From positions 806,001 to 870,000 of the forward strand of contig JAXLXE010000001.1 of NCBI GenBank assembly GCA_046328115.1: a stretch of 64,000 nucleotides of DNA, in the 5' to 3' direction. Source of the DNA: JAXLXE01 sp046328115. Its GTDB lineage: Bacteria; Chloroflexota; UBA6077; JACCZL01. Position 1 is the first letter of the stretch. Each line of letters begins with the position of its first letter. Positions 1 through 8,029 of the stretch are shown here, one piece after another. The translations under genes and the position numbers were made by a program. Below the pieces are notes generated by a model that searched no databases, was not told where the DNA came from, and saw only the letters and a program-made list of their open reading frames with translations.

Positions 1-154
1 GCTCGAAGGTCTGGATCATCGTCTGGGTAGGGCGCTGCCAACCGTGCACCCCGCCCTCCCCAATACCAACGGTCCCGTCTTCGCAGTACACGCGCACCAG
101 GAGCCAGCGCTCCCACAGGATCGTTTCGATCTTTTCAATCTTCGTCGGCTTCAT
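1..154 (-). CDS. Enolase-superfamily protein (mandelate racemase/muconate lactonizing type), N-terminal part only
   Basis: Only the first 51 codons are in the window; the gene runs off the left edge. Translation from the ATG at 154 begins MKPTKIEKIETILWERW and continues to the typical N-terminal strand VRVYCEDGTVGIGEGG followed by VHGWQRPTQTM. That is the capping-domain start of mandelate racemase/muconate lactonizing enzymes, which abstract a proton alpha to a carboxylate and often dehydrate sugar acids. A good ribosome-binding site (GGGAGGG) lies about 7 nt upstream of the ATG. It is divergent from the ABC importer at 501. The catalytic barrel is outside the window, so the substrate cannot be guessed. 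Confidence 0.85.
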   Translation of the reverse strand, partial: MKPTKIEKIETILWERWLLVRVYCEDGTVGIGEGGVHGWQRPTQTMIQTFE

Positions 155-500
155 GGCAGGCAACCCTCCCTGGCTCTCATCGCTTCGTTGTTTCGAGCTC
201 GCTATGATCAGCGCGCACCACGTTACCCGCCAGTGGGCCCGGCGTCAAAGCGCGGTGGCACGCGGCGATCGTCGCAGCGGGTGAGTCGGCCTGGGATTGC
301 ACATGTCGAACCTGCTACGCTGCACCGTCAGGAGGTTTGACCTTCGCGGCACGCGCCGCCACGGCTTCATCCGACTGCTTCCATTCAAACGTAGCGCCTA
401 AACAGGGTTCACGACCCGGCACGTAATCCGCCGACACCGACGTCGGCGTGACGGTTTCTCGGCACACAGCCGCTCGATGACGAGAGGAGGAGCCACCGAC
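155..500. other. Divergent intergenic region with a short inverted repeat
   Basis: These 346 nt separate the leftward enolase-superfamily gene from the rightward ABC importer, so they should hold both promoters. I see no coding signal of its own: the small open frame across 44-340 runs antisense through the real gene. The clearest structure is an inverted repeat CGCCGAC-N6-GTCGGCG at 429-448, about 50 nt before the importer start, which could be an operator. No convincing -35/-10 pair was found. Confidence 0.4.
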
Positions 501-2294
501 GTGAAGGCACTAGAGAGTTACCCCGCGCCACGCGCAACCAGACGGACGGTGCTGGTTAGTATCGGGGGAGCGACGCTAGGTCTCGCTCTCGCGGCATGCG
601 CACCGGCCGCCCCATCCCCCGGCAAGCCAGCCGAGCCCGCGAAACCCGGGGAGGCCCCGAAACCAGCGGTCCCGGCCCAGCAGGCGCCAGCCCAGGCCAC
701 CGCGATCGTGGCCTCCCAACCGGCACTCAAGCCGGTTGGCTCGGTCGTGGCGGACCGCCCGGCCCGCTCGCCTCAACCGAACCCGAAGCGTGGCGGCGAA
801 ATCAGGGTGGCGCACAACGGCACAGCCGCGCATTTCGACCTGCATCAGGGGTCGAGCGCGCCGACGAGGATGCTGTACAGCAAGCTGCTCAAGCGTGATC
901 CGGCTGACGGCAACAAGTCCATCATCACGGATCTCGCCACAGGTGTGGAAGTCTCGCCCGACAGCAAGACCTACACGTTCAAGCTCCGCCAGGGTGTGAA
1001 GTTCCACGACGGGACGCCGTTCACCTCGGCCGACGTCGTTGCCTCGCTCAAGCGTCAACTCGAGCCTCCCCAGGGCGTGATCGCGACCTACAAGGCAGTT
1101 CTTGGGCCGATCACCGCGGTGGATGCGATCGACCCCACGACGGTGCGCTTCACGCTCTCGCAGCCCTACTTCCCTTTCCTGGATGTGCTAGCAGCGGATG
1201 GACCAGGCACGATCATCGCGAAGAAAACGCTCGACGAGAACGGCGGCGACCTGAAGAAAGTAGTCGCGCCCGGGACCGGTCCGTTCAAGTTCAATGACCA
1301 CAAACAGGGCGAGTACTGGCTGTTCGACAAGAACCCGGAGTACTTCGACAAAGAGCTCCCTTACGTCGATCGCGTGCGCTGGCTGCACGTACCCATCGCG
1401 GACGACCGCGGAACCGCGGTCCTGACCGACCGGGCCGATTGGACCTCGAACGCTGGCCTCCAGACCTGGATGGAGGGGAAGAAGCGGCCGGAGATCATCA
1501 CGGCCCTGCATACCAAGGGGATCGTGCGCACGGCGGCCATCTTCAATGTCAAGAAGAAGCCCTTCGACGACAAGCGAGTGCGGCGGGCGATCCACCTGGC
1601 CTGGAATCGGGCCGACATGAGCGCGGTCTCCGGGCGCTTCGAGCCAACCAGCTACTCACGGTGGGTGCCGCACGGCGACGCCTTCGAGATGCCAGAGGAG
1701 GAGATCAAGAAGCTGAAGGGCTACCAACCTCAGACGCCACCGGAGGTCATCCAGGAGGCGAAGAAGCTACTGGCCGATGCGGGCTACCCGGATGGCATCA
1801 AGGGTGTGGACTTCCTCGCGATCCGCGACCACTACACCATCAACGGCGCGACGGCGATGCAAGACTGGCTGAAGCGACTGCTGAACATCGAGGTCAACCT
1901 CCGTGGGATGGACCGCACGCAGGTGCTCCAGGAGGAAGCCGCCGGCAACTTCGACATCATCTTCAACTGGAAAGACACCCCCGGCGGCATCTCTGACTTC
2001 GGCCTGTACGCCGCACTCGGCTTCAAGACCGGCGGCGGGAACAACTCGGGCAACTACTCCAATCCTGAGCTGGACAAGCTGATTGACCAGATCCTGAGTG
2101 AACTGGACAAGGACAAGCGAACGGTCCTCATCCGGAAAGCCGAGGACATGCTGGACGACGAGTCGCCCTGGGTGGGGAACGGCTTCAATGGACACGGGCT
2201 GTTCTGGAGAAACCAGCTCAAGGGGATGGGCAACGAGCACCGCGTGATCACCGAGACGTACGCCGGCTTCGAGACCGGCTGGTTCGACAAGTAG
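501..2294 (+). CDS. ABC transporter substrate-binding lipoprotein, family 5 (peptide/opine/nickel type)
   Basis: Extracellular lipoprotein that would capture a peptide-like or other organic ligand for the two permeases that follow. A twin-arginine-like stretch (ATRRTVL) and hydrophobic segment lead to the lipobox LALAAC with the lipidated Cys near residue 33. A Pro/Ala/Lys linker follows, then the SBP_bac_5 domain with its characteristic YTFKLRQGVKFHDGTPF motif. I chose the GTG at 501 over the upstream in-frame ATG at 477: GAGGAGGAG lies 8 nt before the GTG, while the ATG has no ribosome-binding site. The length (597 aa) is normal. The ligand is unknown; neighbouring catabolic genes suggest an organic acid or peptide. 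Confidence 0.9.
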   Translation: MKALESYPAPRATRRTVLVSIGGATLGLALAACAPAAPSPGKPAEPAKPGEAPKPAVPAQQAPAQATAIVASQPALKPVGSVVADRPARSPQPNPKRGGEIRVAHNGTAAHFDLHQGSSAPTRMLYSKLLKRDPADGNKSIITDLATGVEVSPDSKTYTFKLRQGVKFHDGTPFTSADVVASLKRQLEPPQGVIATYKAVLGPITAVDAIDPTTVRFTLSQPYFPFLDVLAADGPGTIIAKKTLDENGGDLKKVVAPGTGPFKFNDHKQGEYWLFDKNPEYFDKELPYVDRVRWLHVPIADDRGTAVLTDRADWTSNAGLQTWMEGKKRPEIITALHTKGIVRTAAIFNVKKKPFDDKRVRRAIHLAWNRADMSAVSGRFEPTSYSRWVPHGDAFEMPEEEIKKLKGYQPQTPPEVIQEAKKLLADAGYPDGIKGVDFLAIRDHYTINGATAMQDWLKRLLNIEVNLRGMDRTQVLQEEAAGNFDIIFNWKDTPGGISDFGLYAALGFKTGGGNNSGNYSNPELDKLIDQILSELDKDKRTVLIRKAEDMLDDESPWVGNGFNGHGLFWRNQLKGMGNEHRVITETYAGFETGWFDK

Positions 2295-2298
2295 CCTG

Positions 2299-2363
2299 CA
2301 GCCACCGGCGATCAGCCGTTGGGAGACGCACATCGACTCCTGCTGGCTGATTGCCGGTAGCTG
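2299..2363 (+). terminator. Long hairpin between binding-protein and permease genes
   Basis: CAGC plus ACCGGCGATCAGCC (2299-2317) pairs with GGCTGATTGCCGGT plus GCTG (2345-2363), giving about 18 bp with one mismatch and one G-U pair around a 27-nt loop. It fills the gap between the stop of the binding-protein gene and the ATG of the first permease. No U-tract follows. The likely role is partial termination or 3'-end protection, so that more binding protein than permease is made, as in several bacterial ABC operons. That role is inference. Confidence 0.6.
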
Positions 2364-2375
2364 AACGTTCACCCG

Positions 2376-3335
2376 ATGCAGACGTACATCATCCGGCGGC
2401 TGCTGGCCGCGATCCCGACGATCTTCGGCATCACGGTGCTGATCTTCCTGGCGATGCGCGTGCTCCCGGGCGACCCGTTCCTTGCGGTCGGCGGCGAGGC
2501 CGCGACAAGCATTCGGATGACCGAGGAGCAGGTCCGTCAGGCGCGAGCTCAGCTCGGCATCGACCGGCCGTACTGGCAGCAGTACCTGTCATGGATGGGC
2601 GACATCGCTCGAGGCGAGTTCGGCCGCTCGTTCTGGCGCAACGAGCCCGTCATTCATCTGATCGCGCGGCGAGCGCCGATCAGCGCGGAGATCGCACTGC
2701 TCGCCATCGTGATCGCGTGGGTCGTCGGCATTCCGGTGGGTGTCCTCAGCGCGGCGCGGACCAACAGCGTGCTGGATTACGCATTACGCATGCTGACTGT
2801 GTTGTTCCTGGCCGTGCCGGGCTTCTGGCTGGGAATCTTGATCGTCACCTGGCTGGTGCTCACGTTTCTGTGGCGACCGCCCATCGCGAGCACCGACATC
2901 TGGGCCGATCCCTGGGGCAACGTCCAGATGATCATCGGCCCAGCGCTCGTGCTGGGTATGGGCATTGCCGCCGTGCTCGCGCGCTTCTCGAGGTCGTCTA
3001 TGCTCGAGGTGTTGGGCGAAGACTATGTTCGCACAGCGAGGGCAAAGGGACTACCCCAGCGTTCCGTCATCTGGCCACACACGTTGAAGAACGCGATGCT
3101 GCCGACGATCACGGTGACCGGAGCGGCTGTTGGCGGATTGCTGGGCGGGGCGGTTGCCGTGGAGACCGCGTTCTCAGTGCCCGGGCTGGGGTTGACCCTC
3201 GTTCAGGCGCTGAACGAGCGCGACTGGACGATCGTGCAGAACCTGGTGCTGCTCTACGGAGTCGTGTTTACCCTGATCAACCTCGCCGTCGACATCAGCT
3301 ACTCCTGGTTCGACCCACGGATTCGCTACGCGTGA
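2376..3335 (+). CDS. ABC transporter permease, DppB/OppB type
   Basis: Inner-membrane permease of the oligopeptide-type importer. It begins MQTYIIRRLLAAIPTIFGI, the standard first membrane helix of DppB-like proteins. About six hydrophobic segments follow, and the cytoplasmic coupling loop RTARAKGLPQRSVIWPHTL (EAA motif) sits near residues 225-245. At 319 aa it has the family length. It follows the binding-protein gene and overlaps the next permease by 4 nt (GTGA), so the two are translationally coupled. No DppD/DppF ATPase gene is found nearby, so the ATPases must be encoded elsewhere. Confidence 0.92.
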   Translation: MQTYIIRRLLAAIPTIFGITVLIFLAMRVLPGDPFLAVGGEAATSIRMTEEQVRQARAQLGIDRPYWQQYLSWMGDIARGEFGRSFWRNEPVIHLIARRAPISAEIALLAIVIAWVVGIPVGVLSAARTNSVLDYALRMLTVLFLAVPGFWLGILIVTWLVLTFLWRPPIASTDIWADPWGNVQMIIGPALVLGMGIAAVLARFSRSSMLEVLGEDYVRTARAKGLPQRSVIWPHTLKNAMLPTITVTGAAVGGLLGGAVAVETAFSVPGLGLTLVQALNERDWTIVQNLVLLYGVVFTLINLAVDISYSWFDPRIRYA

Positions 3336-4240
3336 GCGCCGCGACGTTGAGCCTGTCCGGGGAGCTTGGCGCAACGCGCTGGGGTGCGACGCTGGCGGGG
3401 CTGACACGCTTCGCGCGAACGTCGCCGCTGGGGACGGCCGCCGGCTTCGTCCTGGTTGCCGCGATCTGCCTGGCCCTGTTGGCACCGGTCGTGGCGCCGT
3501 TCGACCCAACGCTCAATCAGTACCAGAAGCTGGCGCTGGAGCCGAACGCGGAGCACGTGATGGGGACCGACAAGCTCGGCCGCGATGTGTACAGCCGCCT
3601 CCTGTACGGCGCGCGAATCAGCCTGCTCGTCGCGTTCACCGCGGTGACTATCGGCGAGGTGTTGGGATTCTCATTAGGGGTAGCGTCGGCATACGCCGGC
3701 GGACGGCTCGATCTGGTGAGCCAGAGGCTCATTGACGTGCTGATGTCGTTTCCAACGTTGATCCTGGCGATGCTCTTGATGGCCGGGTTGGGCGCGGGTA
3801 TCAGCACGGTGATCATTGCCATCGCGATCACGCGCATCCCTGGTTCGGCCCGGATCATCCGCTCAGTGGCGCTTTCGATCAAACAGATGCAGTACGTTGA
3901 GGCGGCGCGCGTGACCGGGTCCTCGCACTGGCGGATCATGGTGCGACACATCGCGCCGCAATGCCTGGCTCCGCTCCTGATCGTCTTCAGCCTCAACCTT
4001 GGATCTGCCATCTTCGCCGAGGCGGCCCTGAGCTATCTCGGCGCCGGTGTTCCGCCGCCCACGCCCAGTCTGGGGAATATGCTGGGCGAGCAGAACGCAC
4101 AGTCGTTCAAGCCGCCGTGGTGGCTTGTCTTGTACCCGGGCCTGGCGATCACGATCATCATCCTGGCCGCGAACCTGGTAGGCGACGGGGTTCGCGACTT
4201 CCTCGATCCTCGCCTGAAAGGGCGAGGGGCAGAGCGATAG
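3332..4240 (+). CDS. ABC transporter permease, DppC/OppC type
   Basis: Second membrane subunit of the importer. The start is the GTG at 3332, which overlaps the stop of the upstream permease (GTGA). The open frame continues upstream to 2351, but that part is an out-of-frame shadow of the first permease. The N-terminal OppC_N segment is followed by MGTDKLGRDVYSRLLYGAR, a diagnostic DppC motif. Five or more membrane segments follow, with the EAA loop YVEAARVTGSSHWRIMVRH. Length 302 aa. It is the last gene of the operon; the next gene is convergent. Confidence 0.92.
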   Translation: MSAATLSLSGELGATRWGATLAGLTRFARTSPLGTAAGFVLVAAICLALLAPVVAPFDPTLNQYQKLALEPNAEHVMGTDKLGRDVYSRLLYGARISLLVAFTAVTIGEVLGFSLGVASAYAGGRLDLVSQRLIDVLMSFPTLILAMLLMAGLGAGISTVIIAIAITRIPGSARIIRSVALSIKQMQYVEAARVTGSSHWRIMVRHIAPQCLAPLLIVFSLNLGSAIFAEAALSYLGAGVPPPTPSLGNMLGEQNAQSFKPPWWLVLYPGLAITIIILAANLVGDGVRDFLDPRLKGRGAER

Positions 4241-4345
4241 ATCCGACTGGTCCACGCGCATCGCCGGCAAGCCGCACACCCTCTCGGCGGCCGGGTACAT
4301 CGTGCCACATCGCAACGACCGGCGCTCGATCAGCGGCGTCTGTTG

Positions 4346-5569
4346 TCAGCGGGCGGTCGCGGAGGCCCGCCCACGCGCCGCGCGCGGCCGCTCACGGTCT
4401 TCGACCCGGCCCATCTGGATCCCAGTCAGGAAGCTCGCGCCGTACCCGGCCGCGCCGATAGCGAACGCGATCCACAGGCCAGACCCGACGAGCCCGGCCG
4501 CCGCAAGCGGGAATATCAGGCCGGCCACGTTGCCCACCGTGGGGAACAGGCCGAAGACGCCAGTCTGGTGCTGCGTTGGAACGACGCGCGCAAGCTGCGC
4601 CACGAGCAATGGTCGGGCGAGCGCGGTTGGAATAGCTCGCAGGATCGCGAAGACCGCTACCAGCCACAACCAGGGTGCGAAGACAATGCCGACGCAAACG
4701 AGAGCGCCAAAGAGCATGCCCCAGGCGTAGATGCGAGAGATATCGGAGCGATCGGCAATCCTCCCCACCAGCCAGGTGGAGACGGCCGTAAGCGCTCCGT
4801 ACGCGCCCAGGATCCAACCGATGGCCGAGGCAGGATCGGCCGCGACCTGGGTGATGCGCACAGAGATGTAGGCGTCGATCGTCCCCGTACCGGCCCGATT
4901 TACAAACTGGTTGATGAAATTCCATCGCACCGGAGGTAGGCTCCATGACAGCCGCGACACCTCACCCAGGCGCCCCATCACCGAGGCTGGCTTGTGCCCG
5001 CCTGTCGGCTCGGGCAGAAACCACCACAGCGCCAGGCCGGCCACGGCGACGATCGCCGCGTCGACCAGGAACAGCCCACCCAGGCCGGCGTGTGGGATGA
5101 TCAACGAGCCGAACGGCGGACCGATGGTCCCCGCGATCGGCAGCGCGGCCTGGACCAGCGCAACCGCCCGGCCCACGTGTGGCGCCGGGGTGACCATGGC
5201 CTGGATCGCCATGATGACGCCGCCAACGCCAAAGCTGAGGCCCACCATCGCCCGGCCCACGATCAACCACTCCAGCGTTGGTGCCCAGGAGGCCACGAGC
5301 AGTGAGAAAAACAGGATCACGTACGCCCGCAGCATGACCGATCGGCGGGAAAAGCGCTCGGCGAGGATCCCCCAGAACGGGCCGAGCGGCAGCGCGGTCG
5401 CCATGGTGACGCCCACGAGGATGCCGGTCCAGACGCCAACCGCGGAATCGTCAAGTCCCAGCTCACGGAGCTGCAGCGGCGCGAAGGCAACGATGTGGCC
5501 CTCGGTAGCGAACATCGCCGTGTTGGTGATGACCTGCAGGAGAGCTACGCCGCGCCAGGAGAGATTCAC
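4346..5569 (-). CDS. MFS transporter
   Basis: Major facilitator superfamily membrane protein of 407 aa with about twelve hydrophobic segments in two halves. The loop after helix 2 carries LAERFSRRSVMLRAYV, the MFS 'motif A' position between helices 2 and 3. The N-terminus (MNLSWRGVALLQVITNTAMFATEGHIVAF) begins directly with a membrane helix, and the C-terminus is Arg/Ala rich and cytoplasmic. It is probably a proton-coupled exporter. It is divergent from the amidohydrolase at 5648 with 78 nt between the starts, so the pair may share regulation. The substrate is not predictable from sequence. Confidence 0.88.
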   Translation of the reverse strand: MNLSWRGVALLQVITNTAMFATEGHIVAFAPLQLRELGLDDSAVGVWTGILVGVTMATALPLGPFWGILAERFSRRSVMLRAYVILFFSLLVASWAPTLEWLIVGRAMVGLSFGVGGVIMAIQAMVTPAPHVGRAVALVQAALPIAGTIGPPFGSLIIPHAGLGGLFLVDAAIVAVAGLALWWFLPEPTGGHKPASVMGRLGEVSRLSWSLPPVRWNFINQFVNRAGTGTIDAYISVRITQVAADPASAIGWILGAYGALTAVSTWLVGRIADRSDISRIYAWGMLFGALVCVGIVFAPWLWLVAVFAILRAIPTALARPLLVAQLARVVPTQHQTGVFGLFPTVGNVAGLIFPLAAAGLVGSGLWIAFAIGAAGYGASFLTGIQMGRVEDRERPRAARGRASATAR

Positions 5570-5647
5570 AGCGCCATTCTACGTGGGCATCGAGAGCGGC
5601 CGCGTCGGGCGGGCAAGCCGGAGTACCATCCCGCCCGGAGCACTCTC

Positions 5648-6727
5648 ATGATCGTAGACGCCCACGCGCACGCATTCCCCTACCTGGGCTCAGCCGCGGG
5701 CTACCCGTCCGCCGAGCTCCACACCAGACTGCTTCAGCGGCACTTCACCACCCACCCGCAGGGCGCCCGACGCGTCAGCGACAACGCGTTGGTCACGGAG
5801 CCCACCCTCTGGGACGGCGTGACACCGGGCTACGAGGGTTTGCTGGAGGTGGGCTTCCACGTGGCCCGCTTCGGCAGATTCGAGTGGCAGAAAGATGGCG
5901 TGGACTACTACATCCAGTGGCTGCCGCCCCACCTGGAGGACAACGAGGCCCGGCCCGAGCGGATGTTGGCGCAGATGCAATACCTGGGCGTCACCCACGC
6001 GGTGCTCCAGCGAGGGGACCTGTACGGCCTGATCGATGACTACATCGCGGAGGCCGTCAAGCTGGCGCCAGACAAGCTCCGCGGCTGCCTCTCCGTGAAC
6101 GAGGGCAACATTGCCGATCGCGCCGAGATCGAGCACCTGGAGCGGTCGGTGCGCGACCTGGGCCTGACCGCGCTGTACTTCGCCAACGACCCCTTTGCGC
6201 GCGCCGCGCAGGGTGCCGATTTTGGCGCGGCGCCGTACGTTGCCTTCTGGGAGCGAGTGCAGGAGCTGGGCATCCCCGTGCTCTGGGACATCCGCTTCAT
6301 CCAGCGCCGCTCCCACCAGGACTACCTGGGGGAGGCAGCCCGACTGCACCGCTTCGCCCGCCAGTTCCCGCGCATCCACAACGTACTGACCCACGGGCTC
6401 CCCGCCAATGCGATCGCCGACGGCCACGTGCCAGACCCGGTCATTGCCCTCTGCCGCGAGCCCAACGTCACCCTGGAGCTGCTCTTCCCCCTGCTCTACG
6501 GCGCCTCGTGGGACTACCCATACGCAGAGGCACAGCCCATCATCCGCCAGCTCCACGCGAAACTGGGCGCCAGCAAGCTGATCTGGGGATCTGACATGCC
6601 CAACGTGGAGCGGAGCTGCACCTATCGGCAGAGCCTCAGCTACTTGACTCGGTACTGCGACTTCATCGCGTCAGCGGAGATGGACCAGATCGTCGGGGGC
6701 AACGCTTACGACCTGTTCTTCCGCTGA
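5648..6727 (+). CDS. Metal-dependent amidohydrolase (amidohydrolase 2 family)
   Basis: TIM-barrel metal hydrolase/decarboxylase related to the ACMSD group. It starts MIVDAHAHAFPYLG, whose D-x-H-x-H supplies the first metal ligands. NVLTHGLPAN gives a mid-protein His, and the C-terminal motif LIWGSDMPNVERS gives the catalytic Asp. The open frame extends upstream to 5495, but the ATG at 5648 starts exactly at the conserved N-terminus, with GGAG about 9 nt before it. That gives 359 aa. It is divergent from an MFS pump, and a zinc dehydrogenase lies convergently downstream. Substrate unknown; a ring-cleavage product or lactone is possible, since the window is rich in aromatic catabolism genes. 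Confidence 0.87.
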   Translation: MIVDAHAHAFPYLGSAAGYPSAELHTRLLQRHFTTHPQGARRVSDNALVTEPTLWDGVTPGYEGLLEVGFHVARFGRFEWQKDGVDYYIQWLPPHLEDNEARPERMLAQMQYLGVTHAVLQRGDLYGLIDDYIAEAVKLAPDKLRGCLSVNEGNIADRAEIEHLERSVRDLGLTALYFANDPFARAAQGADFGAAPYVAFWERVQELGIPVLWDIRFIQRRSHQDYLGEAARLHRFARQFPRIHNVLTHGLPANAIADGHVPDPVIALCREPNVTLELLFPLLYGASWDYPYAEAQPIIRQLHAKLGASKLIWGSDMPNVERSCTYRQSLSYLTRYCDFIASAEMDQIVGGNAYDLFFR

Positions 6728-6785
6728 GCGCAACGGCTGAGCGGAACAGCTCATCGGAAGAACTGGCAGCCACCGCCACGAACGG

Positions 6786-7808
6786 TCAATCGAACCGGAA
6801 GCAGACCTTCCCCGTCGTGGCCCCCGCCGCGACCTCAAATGCCTCCGGGCCCTCGTCCAACGTGTAGTACTTGCTCACGATGGAATCCAGCTTCACGTTG
6901 TGTCGCTTCACGAACTCCGAGATCTCGTCAAATTGGACCGGCGCGTACGCGCTGGAGCCGAAGATCGTGAGCTCCTTCATCGCCAGGCGCCCCAGCGGCA
7001 TCGTGAAATCGGCCGAGCCTAGTCCCACCATCGCCGCGACGCCTCGTGGCCTCAAGAGATCGCCCACCACCTTGTGCGCCGCGTTGGAGCCCGAGGTCTC
7101 GATCACCTTGTCCGCGAGATTCGGGAAGTGCGCGGCAAGCTGTTCGCCGACGGGCCCGGCCGTGGGATCTAGCACGATCTCCGCTCCAAGCTCCAGGGCA
7201 AGCTCGCGGCGGCCGGGCGATGGATCGATCCCCACGATGGTCGGCCCCATTGGCCGCGCGAAGATCACGGACAACAGTCCCACGGGCCCAAGCCCGGACA
7301 CCACCAGCACGTCTCGGCCGCTGACGTCCAGCCGCTTGAGCGGCGCGAATGCCGTGCCGCCCTGGCAGGAGATAATGGCGCCGTCCACGAATGACAGGTG
7401 GTCCGGCAGCGGCAGGAGACAGGGCAATTCCACGCGCATGTACTCCGCGTGCGACCCATCGCAGCCCTGGTGGCCGTAGGAGGCCCGTCGGTTCACGCAG
7501 ACGTGTTGCATGCCAGCACGGCACCACTGGCACTGGCCACAGGTGCGACGGAAGTAAGGCATCACCCGGTCGCCAACCTTCCAGCCAGTCACGCCGGAGC
7601 CTAGCTCGCTGATCACGCCGCACGGCTCGTGGCCAGAGATGAAGCCAGGATCAAGGTGCAGCGGCGTTGGGTGTCGGTAGGGATGCAGGTCGCTGCCGCA
7701 GATGCCGGTGGCCATCATCTTGATGACCACGCCGTTTGGCTCAGCGCTGGGGATGGGTACGTCCAGCACGTCAACGTGCCTCTCGGCGGAGGTGCGAAGC
7801 GCCTTCAT
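6786..7808 (-). CDS. Zinc-dependent alcohol dehydrogenase (MDR family)
   Basis: Medium-chain dehydrogenase/reductase of 340 aa. It has the catalytic-zinc Cys in ATGICGSDLH (C37) and the GHE motif (residues 59-61). The structural-zinc cluster is C-G-Q-C-Q-W-C followed by another Cys seven residues on, and the nucleotide-binding loop is SGLGPVGLL. The start at 7808 is preferred over the upstream ATG at 7865 because GGGAGGA lies about 7 nt before it and MKALRTS is the usual MDR N-terminus. It is divergent from the binding-protein gene at 8030. It may oxidise a sugar alcohol or other secondary alcohol; polyol/threonine dehydrogenases are the closest family types. Confidence 0.9.
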   Translation of the reverse strand: MKALRTSAERHVDVLDVPIPSAEPNGVVIKMMATGICGSDLHPYRHPTPLHLDPGFISGHEPCGVISELGSGVTGWKVGDRVMPYFRRTCGQCQWCRAGMQHVCVNRRASYGHQGCDGSHAEYMRVELPCLLPLPDHLSFVDGAIISCQGGTAFAPLKRLDVSGRDVLVVSGLGPVGLLSVIFARPMGPTIVGIDPSPGRRELALELGAEIVLDPTAGPVGEQLAAHFPNLADKVIETSGSNAAHKVVGDLLRPRGVAAMVGLGSADFTMPLGRLAMKELTIFGSSAYAPVQFDEISEFVKRHNVKLDSIVSKYYTLDEGPEAFEVAAGATTGKVCFRFD

Positions 7809-7891
7809 GTAATCACGTCCTCCCGGTGAAATGTGTCGGTGTACAGGCTGCGCAGGATATCTCAACCGAAGTGCGCGGCGCCGCGAGCACC

Positions 7892-7920
7892 TTGACAGGT
7901 CACCGGGGCGACCGTAAGAT
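7892..7920 (+). promoter_or_regulatory. Near-consensus sigma70-type promoter for the importer at 8030
   Basis: TTGACA at 7892-7897 and TAAGAT at 7915-7920 are separated by exactly 17 nt. The predicted start point is about 100 nt upstream of the ATG of the binding-protein gene. It lies in the 221-nt gap between two divergent genes and reads toward the importer operon. Confidence 0.75.
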
Positions 7921-8029
7921 GCGGCTACGCCCGCCGTGACGCGCGAGGCCGGCTGGACCTATCCGCTCGACAACGTTGTCCGGGTCGTGGGACAAGTGCC
8001 CACCGCCACTTTCTCGCTGAGGAGCCCAC

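Noticed and set aside
44..340. Rightward 98-aa open frame at the left edge
   Set aside because: It runs antisense through the start of the enolase-superfamily gene (1-154), has no ribosome-binding site and no recognisable domain.
2351..3331. N-terminal extension of the second permease to a 629-aa protein
   Set aside because: The extension is an out-of-frame reading of the first permease gene; the real start is the GTG at 3332 overlapping the upstream stop.
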